Below are positions 1 through 5,461 of a DNA stretch of 9,180 bases, one piece after another. The stretch covers positions 1 through 9,180 of the forward strand of contig VFKJ01001166.1 of NCBI GenBank assembly GCA_009885595.1, read 5' to 3'. Position 1 is the first letter of the stretch, and every line of letters begins with the position of its first letter. The translations under genes and the position numbers were made by a program. The DNA comes from Myxococcales bacterium (GTDB taxonomy: Bacteria > Myxococcota > Myxococcia > Myxococcales > Myxococcaceae). The notes beneath the pieces were generated by a model. It searched no databases. It was given only the letters and a program-made list of their open reading frames with translations, and was not told where the DNA came from.

Positions 1-207
1 GCAGCGATACCCGGGCACGAAGGACCAGACGGCGACGCCGATCACCAGCGCCAGCAGCACCGGGTGCGCACCGCCGAGCACGGAGCCGAACGCGGGCGCG
101 ATGGTGACGAGCAGCGGAGTGGTCACGCAGTGCACCGCGCAGACGGCCGACAGAAGCTGCCCCACGGTGTCGGGCGGATCAGCGTGGGGGTGGGAATGCG
201 CGGCCAT
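1..207 (-). CDS. MerC domain membrane protein, N-terminal part (runs off left edge)
   Basis: The visible 69 residues start with a short histidine-rich cytoplasmic-type tail (His4, His6, His8). A first membrane segment follows, with the motif CAVHC (Cys23, Cys27) and then TTPLL. A glycine/alanine/leucine-rich stretch (about 47-62) looks like a second membrane segment. A C-x2/3-C pair inside the first helix followed by a Pro-Leu-Leu is typical of the MerC family, whose founding members take up mercuric ions across the inner membrane. Most chromosomal MerC-domain proteins have no mer operon around them and no known substrate, and no mer gene is visible here, so mercury transport should not be assumed. 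The histidine tail would suit binding of a soft or transition metal such as zinc, which is inference. The ATG at 207 is the only plausible start, and the C-terminus lies outside the window. The preceding gene on the same strand ends 80 bp upstream, and a palindrome sits in the gap. Confidence 0.75.
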   Translation of the reverse strand, partial: MAAHSHPHADPPDTVGQLLSAVCAVHCVTTPLLVTIAPAFGSVLGGAHPVLLALVIGVAVWSFVPGYRC

Positions 208-248
208 CGGCTCGGCTCGCGATAATCCGCCGACTGCTCTTTCGCAAG

Positions 249-269
249 CCGGGTGATTCAGTAACCCGG
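249..269. promoter_or_regulatory. 21-bp imperfect palindrome between lipoprotein stop and MerC-like start
   Basis: The arms CCGGGT and ACCCGG are separated by 9 bases. Counting the inner bases, 8 of 10 pairs around a single central base are complementary (10-1-10 layout). It lies 18 bp beyond the stop of the large lipoprotein gene and about 40 bp before the MerC-like ATG. A TTGCGA at 248-243 on the minus strand, immediately downstream of it, could be part of a weak promoter. It could be an operator for a Fur/Zur-type dimeric regulator or a simple hairpin terminator. No T-run follows on the minus strand, which weakens the terminator reading. Confidence 0.4.
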
Positions 270-287
270 TTGTAAGAAGGGCGCGGG

Positions 288-3200
288 CTACTTCTTCTCG
301 AACAGCAGGTCGCGCTGCTGCACGAGATCAACCTCACCTGCGAACTGCACGAAGGCGTCGTACTGCCTGGGCGCGATGCGGCTCTGGGTGAGGCGGAACT
401 CCTCCTCCACCTTGAGCTGCGTGCCCTGCTGCACTTCCTTGCGCACGTACTCGCCGGAAGGGCCCTTGAGCTTCACCTCGCCCACGGGGCTCCTCAGGGC
501 CCAACCCGGCGGCAAGGTGAGGGTCGCCCGCGTGGAGCTCGCCTCACTGGAGTCGATGAACAGGGGCGTCACCCGCTGCGGCACCGCGAGGAACCGCCGC
601 CCCACCATCAACGGATAGGTGAGGGAGGCGGCGATCAAGCGGCCGTCCGACTCCACCCGCCCGAAGCGCCGCGCGAGGAACTCGTAGGACACGGTCACCG
701 GCGCGCCCACGTCGCGCTTCGCGTCGACCTGCAGCTTCGAGAGATCGGCCCCGCCGAAGTAGCGCGAGAGCGCGGACTGCAGGGCTTGATCACGTTGATC
801 AGGCGAGAGCGACTCCAGCGCCTCGGCGAGCTGCGCGGCCTCGAAGCCGCTGTAGACCTCCACGCCTTTCCCCGAGAGCTGGCCGGCGGCGTCGAGCTCG
901 AGCTCGAGGACCACCGTCTTTCCCGGGCGGGTGCTGCGCTCGGGCGTCTTGATCTTCTCCAGCGGGCGGCCCTGCTCGGGCAGCACGTAGGCCTCGAGGC
1001 CGCCGAGCGCGAACTCCGGCAGCTCGCCGAAGGGCGCGAAGCGCACCAGCGGGTCGAGCCACACCGTCTCTCCCCCGGGGATGGTGACGCGCAGGCAGAT
1101 GTACGGGAGCAGGCCTTCGTTGGGAAAGAGGTACGGCGCGGGATCGGCGGTGAAGGCGCGCACCGCCACCAGCCGGGCGTCGTAGCCGAGCGCGTCGAGG
1201 GACGCCTTGAGCAGCCACACCCGGCTGCCGCGATCCTGCGCCACCGAGGCGGAGGCAGAGACGGAGAGCCCCGCGTCGCGCCCGGAGAGCTTGTGCTGCA
1301 CCGCCGCGTTCACCGCCTTGATGCCCGCAAGCCCGAGCGGCTGCGGCAGGTCCTTCACCGCGGTGCGCGCGAAGTCTTCCACCTCCCAGGTGATCAGGCC
1401 CTTCTCCAGGAACGCGTCGGCGTACGCCTGCACCACGCCCTCGTTGCCGCGCTGGCCCGCGCCCACGGACACGAAGGGCAGCCACTCGTTGGCGCTCGGA
1501 GGACCGAGCGGCTCGGGGATGTACGGAGGCACGCGGCGCTCTTCGTGGCGCAGCACCTCGACGTCGCCTTCCACCTTCGGCTCGAGCGACTGCACGTTGT
1601 GCGCGTCGACCTCCAGGCCGCTGCCCCTGGGCGCGATCACCACGTAGCTGGAGCGCGCGTTGGGCTGCCGCGCCACCTGGAAATAGAAGGCCGAGGCGGT
1701 GAAGCCGGGCTGGCCGGGGCCGCGCGTGGGGTGGGCGAGCAGGTACTCGTACTCGACCAGGTCGCCGACCTGCACGCCTGGCAGCGAGATGCCTTCCTTG
1801 CCTTCGATGTTCTCGGGCTCGAGGGAGCGGCCGTCGGGCTTCAAGGTGCGCAGCGTGAGCACGGTGGCGCCCTGGGGAATCTCCACCTCGGCGACGTCCT
1901 GCACGCCCTGCTGATCGAGCGCCTTCTGAATGATGTGCACGCGATCGACCATGGTGCCGTCGGGGAAGGCCTGGATGGCGGCGGCGTCGAGCACGTAGCT
2001 GCTGGTGGCGTCTTCGCTGCCGGGCGCGGCCTCGTACGACTTGAGGGCCTCCTCGGTGGTGATGGCGTAGTCCTGCAGCAGCTCCTTGCCGGTCTTCGCG
2101 CGGGCGAGCGCGCGGCGCAGGGGGAGATCGGCGCCGTCCAACGCGAGCGCGGCTTCGCGGGCGGCCAGCGCCTCCTGCGGCTTGCCGGACAGCTCGTAGA
2201 CGTCACCGAGCGTCTTGGGGAGCGCGGCGTTGCGCGGCCACTGCGCGCGCAGCCTCGAGAGCAGCTTCACCGCGTCGTCGAAGCGCCGCTGCGCCACGTA
2301 GAGCGAGGAGAGCGAGGTGGCCACCGAGACCATGCCCTCGTCGCGCGCGAGCAGCGCTTCCCACTGCGCGATGGCGCCGTCGAGCTCGCCCCGGGCGCGC
2401 AGGTGCTCGGCGGATCGGGTGAGCGCGCCGCCGCAGTGCGAGGTCTTGCCGAGCAGCGCCTCACTCTCGGCCGCCGCGTCACGGCGACGGGCGATGTCGT
2501 ACTGCAGCAGCAGGGCCTCGCAGGCGCCGGGCAGCGCGGCCTCGGCGTCACGCGCGGTGGCGGCTGCAGCGGCGTCGAGACCCAGGGCCAGCTCGACGCG
2601 CGCGATGAGCTCGAGCACCGGCGCGCCAGGGGGCGTGTGCGCGTCGCGCGCCGCGCGGGCCTGCTCGAGGGCGTCGAGCTGGCGACCGTCGTCGAGGGCC
2701 AGCTGCGCGGTGACCATCTTGGCGCCGACGAAGCCGGGGTCCTTCACCAGCGCGGCCTCGAGTTCGCGGGTGGCGCGGCCGCGGGCCACGCGCGTCGGCA
2801 CGGTGCGGTCCTGAAGGAAGACGTCGGCGCGCAGCACGGCGACCGCCGGTCCATCGACGGTGGCCGGGAGCCCCGCGAGCAGCGCGCGGGCTCCGTCGCG
2901 GTCGCGGCCCAGGGCGTCGCGCGCGGCGAGGAAGCGGGAGAGCGCGTCACCGAGCTCAGCTTCGAGGGCGAGGCGCACCGACTCCGCGGTGGCGTAGAGG
3001 CCCTCGGTGTCGTCGAGCACCTTCACGCCGCCCCAGGCGGGCGCAGCGCCCTGGGCCGCGGCGAAGGTGAGCCCCGCGGGGGAACCATCGACCGCGTGCA
3101 GCGCGAGCTGGAGGTTGCCGGTCTGGTTCTCCCGCGCCATGCGCACCATCAGGCGGTGCGTGCCGGCCTCGAGCTTCACTACCCGGGTGGTGAGCGTGCT

Positions 3201-4064
3201 GGCCGCGCGGCGCGAGGTGAGGCGCGAGAGCACCGGGGTGCCGTCGAGCAGCGCGACGTGATCCATCGAGGTGACGGTGCGCAGCACGAACAGCCCGCGC
3301 GCAGGCACGGTGACGTCGACGGCGTAGAGGTAGATGTCTCCGGTGGGCGGCTCGCCGGCGAGGGAGATGCGGCCGTCGGCGAAGCGCACCACCCGCGCGG
3401 TGAGAGGGCCGAAGGGTCCGTTGCCGAGCGCGTCGAGCGAGCCCGTCTTCTCGGGACCGGTGGGCTCGGCGGTGGACAGCAGGTGCCAGGCAGAGAAGGG
3501 CCCCACCAGGGTGCCGGCGGTGGGCACGCCCATGTCGACCAGCAGCGCGCCGTGGCGGGCGAGCTCGTCGCTGTCGAGCCAGGCGTTCGCGAGCGCGCTG
3601 CGGAGGAGGTGCGCGGTGTCGGCCTGCTGCTTCTTCGCGAGCAAGGCGGGGGCGCGCTCCCGCACCAGGGTGGAGGTGGTCTTCGAGAGGCCGGTGGTGT
3701 CGAGCACCACGCGGGCGGCGACGGGGGCGAGCGGATGATCAGGGTTGCGTTCGATCAGATCGAGGGCCGCGGCGAGCGCCTTTTGAGGAAGGGCCTGGCG
3801 CTGGGCGAGGAGGATCTGCCCGGTGAGCGCGAGCGGCTCCGCGGAGTCTTTCGCTACCGCTTCGTCGAAGAGGGTGGTCGCCTTCTTCGCGTCGCCTTCC
3901 ATCAACAGCGCGTGGAAGGCGGCCAGCGCGAGCGTCTTCGCCTTCGCGTTCGGGCCCGTGTCGGCGGCGGCCTTCTCCAGCAGCTCGGTGGGCGAGCCGG
4001 CGCGGTGGACACAGCCGACGAGGAGCAGCGTGACGACGAGCGGGGCGACGCGGAGGCAGCGCAT
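288..4064 (-). CDS. Large TPR lipoprotein with DUF3857 and degenerate transglutaminase-like domain
   Basis: This is a 1258-residue predicted outer-membrane lipoprotein. The chosen ATG at 4064 gives a clean signal peptide (MRC..., hydrophobic 6-16) with lipobox LVGC and acylated Cys18. An in-frame ATG 69 bases further upstream would bury the signal peptide behind 23 extra residues. No good ribosome site precedes 4064. Visible order (residues approximate): helical TPR-like repeats 25-180; a beta-rich segment 183-345 with 'VGPF', 'LLDGTPV' and 'LEAGTHRLMVRM' phrases resembling PA14/carbohydrate-binding-like sandwiches; a second TPR-like array 350-690; a DUF3857 domain from about 693 to 890; a transglutaminase-like core about 925-1010; and a beta-rich tail to the end. 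In the transglutaminase region the usual GDCKD-type cysteine motif reads RGSRVWLL, and the histidine position before the conserved 'WLDP' is not evident, so catalysis is unlikely. DUF3857-transglutaminase proteins are periplasmic or surface proteins of uncertain function. A scaffold or binding role in the envelope is inference. The gene is transcribed away from the pilin-like gene. Confidence 0.85.
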   Translation of the reverse strand: MRCLRVAPLVVTLLLVGCVHRAGSPTELLEKAAADTGPNAKAKTLALAAFHALLMEGDAKKATTLFDEAVAKDSAEPLALTGQILLAQRQALPQKALAAALDLIERNPDHPLAPVAARVVLDTTGLSKTTSTLVRERAPALLAKKQQADTAHLLRSALANAWLDSDELARHGALLVDMGVPTAGTLVGPFSAWHLLSTAEPTGPEKTGSLDALGNGPFGPLTARVVRFADGRISLAGEPPTGDIYLYAVDVTVPARGLFVLRTVTSMDHVALLDGTPVLSRLTSRRAASTLTTRVVKLEAGTHRLMVRMARENQTGNLQLALHAVDGSPAGLTFAAAQGAAPAWGGVKVLDDTEGLYATAESVRLALEAELGDALSRFLAARDALGRDRDGARALLAGLPATVDGPAVAVLRADVFLQDRTVPTRVARGRATRELEAALVKDPGFVGAKMVTAQLALDDGRQLDALEQARAARDAHTPPGAPVLELIARVELALGLDAAAAATARDAEAALPGACEALLLQYDIARRRDAAAESEALLGKTSHCGGALTRSAEHLRARGELDGAIAQWEALLARDEGMVSVATSLSSLYVAQRRFDDAVKLLSRLRAQWPRNAALPKTLGDVYELSGKPQEALAAREAALALDGADLPLRRALARAKTGKELLQDYAITTEEALKSYEAAPGSEDATSSYVLDAAAIQAFPDGTMVDRVHIIQKALDQQGVQDVAEVEIPQGATVLTLRTLKPDGRSLEPENIEGKEGISLPGVQVGDLVEYEYLLAHPTRGPGQPGFTASAFYFQVARQPNARSSYVVIAPRGSGLEVDAHNVQSLEPKVEGDVEVLRHEERRVPPYIPEPLGPPSANEWLPFVSVGAGQRGNEGVVQAYADAFLEKGLITWEVEDFARTAVKDLPQPLGLAGIKAVNAAVQHKLSGRDAGLSVSASASVAQDRGSRVWLLKASLDALGYDARLVAVRAFTADPAPYLFPNEGLLPYICLRVTIPGGETVWLDPLVRFAPFGELPEFALGGLEAYVLPEQGRPLEKIKTPERSTRPGKTVVLELELDAAGQLSGKGVEVYSGFEAAQLAEALESLSPDQRDQALQSALSRYFGGADLSKLQVDAKRDVGAPVTVSYEFLARRFGRVESDGRLIAASLTYPLMVGRRFLAVPQRVTPLFIDSSEASSTRATLTLPPGWALRSPVGEVKLKGPSGEYVRKEVQQGTQLKVEEEFRLTQSRIAPRQYDAFVQFAGEVDLVQQRDLLFEKK

Positions 4065-4131
4065 GAGGAGCGGCTGACATAGCCCCGTCTCCCCCGCGTC
4101 CAAAGGAGAGAGGGGTGATACAGGCGCGCGC
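4065..4131. promoter_or_regulatory. Divergent intergenic spacer with imperfect hairpin
   Basis: These 67 bp separate the divergent lipoprotein and pilin-like genes, so both promoters should lie here or inside the coding ends. No convincing -10/-35 pair is visible. The stretch 4083-4115 can fold: CCCC and TCTCC on the left face GGAGA and GGGG on the right. Its 11 bases TCTCCCCCGCG (4088-4098) recur exactly in the REP-like palindrome at 4828-4838. The purine-rich right arm (AGGAGAGAGGGG) is the only ribosome-site-like sequence before the ATG at 4132 but lies 16 or more bases away from it. Confidence 0.45.
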
Positions 4132-4821
4132 ATGACGCCGTCGCAACCCGCCCCAGAGTCCCCGGGCCCGATGCTCCCCGTGTGGGTGATGATCTTCTCG
4201 GTGGCGGGCCTGTGTTTCCCGCCCCTCTTGCTGGTGACCGGCGCGCTGGGGCTCTACGGCTACCTGCGCGGGAAGAAGGACGCGGAGTGGGCGAAGCGCA
4301 AGCAGGTGACGCAGATGACGATGGCGGTGAGCGGCGCGGGCCTGCTCATCTTCGTCGGGCTCTTCCTGCCGAACTTCAAGAACGCGCAGCTGCGGATGAA
4401 GCAGCTCGAGTGCCGGGACACCCTCACCTCGCTCTACGCGGCGGAGGCGCGGCTGTACGAGAAGGAGAAGCGGTACACCTCGAAGGTCAGTGAGCTCGAC
4501 TGGAAGCCGCCGCGCGGCCGGCACCTGATCCGGCTGGGCGAGGGACCGCTGGAGGAGGTCGGACAGGGCTTCGACGAGGCGAAGTTTCCGGCGATGTCTT
4601 CGAAGGCGGTGGACGAGGCGATTCCGAAGCTGGTGAGTGGAACGCTGGGAGTGCACGGGGAGTGTCCCGCGTGCTCAGTGACGATTCTCTGCGCGACGCA
4701 GCTCGACTCAGACGCGACGGCCGACGTGTGGACTGTCTCGACGATCGAGCGCACGGGAAGCCAGGGCGAGAAGATCGCCGGCGGCCTGCCATGGTGTGAC
4801 GTGGATGACGTCGCCCTCTAA
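4132..4821 (+). CDS. Membrane-anchored pilin-like protein with two N-terminal membrane helices
   Basis: The 229 residues begin with a proline-rich tail (1-14), two predicted membrane helices (about 15-45, with a GALGLYGYLRGKKDAEWAKRK loop after it, and about 62-80) and then a pilin-type region. Residues 80-115 (PNFKNAQLRMKQLEC... LYAAEARLYEKEKRYT) follow the pattern of the type IV/type II pseudopilin helix in myxobacterial pilin-like proteins. LDSDATADVWTVS (191-203) matches the 'DSD..LDVW' strand near the end of such pilins. Cys94, Cys178, Cys181, Cys187 and Cys222 could form disulfides in the periplasm. The two-helix front recalls DUF4190-type membrane modules. No prepilin-peptidase site is placed as in a true pilin (the pilin part follows the second helix), so it is probably a fixed membrane protein and not a fibre subunit. 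No other pilus or secretion gene is in the window. The ATG at 4132 is used; Met14 (4171) is an alternative. The family assignment is by pattern only. Confidence 0.75.
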   Translation: MTPSQPAPESPGPMLPVWVMIFSVAGLCFPPLLLVTGALGLYGYLRGKKDAEWAKRKQVTQMTMAVSGAGLLIFVGLFLPNFKNAQLRMKQLECRDTLTSLYAAEARLYEKEKRYTSKVSELDWKPPRGRHLIRLGEGPLEEVGQGFDEAKFPAMSSKAVDEAIPKLVSGTLGVHGECPACSVTILCATQLDSDATADVWTVSTIERTGSQGEKIAGGLPWCDVDDVAL

Positions 4822-4824
4822 TCT

Positions 4825-4860
4825 CCCTCTCCCCCGCGGGGGAGAGGGTCGGGGAGAGGG
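4825..4860. repeat. REP-like palindromic repeat, likely bidirectional terminator
   Basis: A perfect 24-bp palindrome (4825-4848; arm CCCTCTCCCCCG followed by its exact complement) is followed by TCGGGGAGAGGG (4849-4860), a partial second copy of the right arm. This arrangement (CCCTCTCCC...GGGAGAGGG then TCGGGG(T/A)GAGGG) is the form of the abundant intergenic REP-like repeats seen in many GC-rich proteobacterial and myxobacterial genomes. It fills nearly the whole 40-bp gap between the convergent stops at 4821 and 4864. It could act as a strong hairpin terminator for both genes, although neither side has a long T-run. Confidence 0.7.
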
Positions 4861-4861
4861 C

Positions 4862-5461
4862 TTACCCTCCGAGCATCTTCCGGCACCACTCCGCTGCCGC
4901 GGCCGCGCGACCGGGCACCGCCTTGGTCCCCCACACCACGTACAGCACGCGCGTGGTCGCCGGCGTGGTCTTGGTCCGCTGAGCGTCCTTCACCGCGTTC
5001 GCACAAGCCCCGTCCGCGTCGAACAAACACACCAACCCGGCGAGGTCGATGGTCTGCCCGCCCTGGTTGAACACGTAGCTGCTGCCCTCCGGCGCGATCC
5101 CAATTCGAAACGGAGCCTTCGCGAGGTCGAGATCCACCACGCTGATCGGCAGCCCGCTGTGCAGTGAGCACACGTTGCAGGCATCGACCGCGGCGTTGAT
5201 GCTGCCCAGCGCGCCCTCCCCTACCGCCCTGATCAAATACTCACTCGCCGGCTTCCCGCGCCCGGTGGGCTTGTACCCGCCGTATCGCAGCAGCTCGCGC
5301 ACCTGCCCCCGCACCGCGTCATCCGATCGGAACGGCGCCGGTGCATCGAGCTTGAGCAGCTCCATGATCGACTCCACCCGGCCGAGCTCGCCAAGGGGCT
5401 TGGGAAACGTGAATTCGAAAGACGACGCCTCGAGGAGCGGATGCGGATCGATGGAGATCAT
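4862..5461 (-). CDS. Stand-alone B3/4 (PheT-type tRNA-editing-like) domain protein
   Basis: The 199 residues are nearly all one B3/4 domain, the module that in the beta subunit of phenylalanyl-tRNA synthetase carries the editing site. Family landmarks visible: RYGGYKPTGRGKPASEYLIR (60-79), INAAVDACNVCSLHSGLPI (88-106) with SVVDLD, and a C-terminal block DGACANAVKDAQRTKTTP (150-167) followed by TRVLYVVWG (170-178). Free-standing members are widespread and are thought to bind or proofread aminoacyl-tRNA or related amino-acid substrates; the substrate here is unknown. The start at 5461 is chosen because its ATG shares bases with the TGA of the upstream DUF4132 gene (ATGA), a typical translational-coupling junction. 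An in-frame ATG 21 bases upstream would lie inside that gene, and no strong ribosome site is visible. The stop touches the REP-like repeat. Expression is probably from the DUF4132 promoter. Confidence 0.85.
   Translation of the reverse strand: MISIDPHPLLEASSFEFTFPKPLGELGRVESIMELLKLDAPAPFRSDDAVRGQVRELLRYGGYKPTGRGKPASEYLIRAVGEGALGSINAAVDACNVCSLHSGLPISVVDLDLAKAPFRIGIAPEGSSYVFNQGGQTIDLAGLVCLFDADGACANAVKDAQRTKTTPATTRVLYVVWGTKAVPGRAAAAAEWCRKMLGG

Noticed and set aside
1..207. Part of a mercury-resistance (mer) operon
   Set aside because: Only the MerC-like fold supports this. No merR, merT, merP or merA neighbour is visible, and MerC-domain proteins commonly occur outside mer operons.
786..4082. 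A plus-strand open frame of 1098 codons opposite the lipoprotein gene
   Set aside because: It is in exact codon register with the minus-strand gene, so its stops would require TTA, CTA or TCA codons there, which GC-rich genes rarely use. Its product is a low-complexity Arg/Gly/Glu/His-rich chain with no recognisable domain, while the minus strand shows a lipobox and DUF3857.
4065..4133. An upstream ATG at 4133 for the lipoprotein, sharing the palindrome CATG with the ATG of the pilin-like gene
   Set aside because: It would add 23 residues ahead of an otherwise standard lipoprotein signal peptide. The ATG at 4064 is much better supported.
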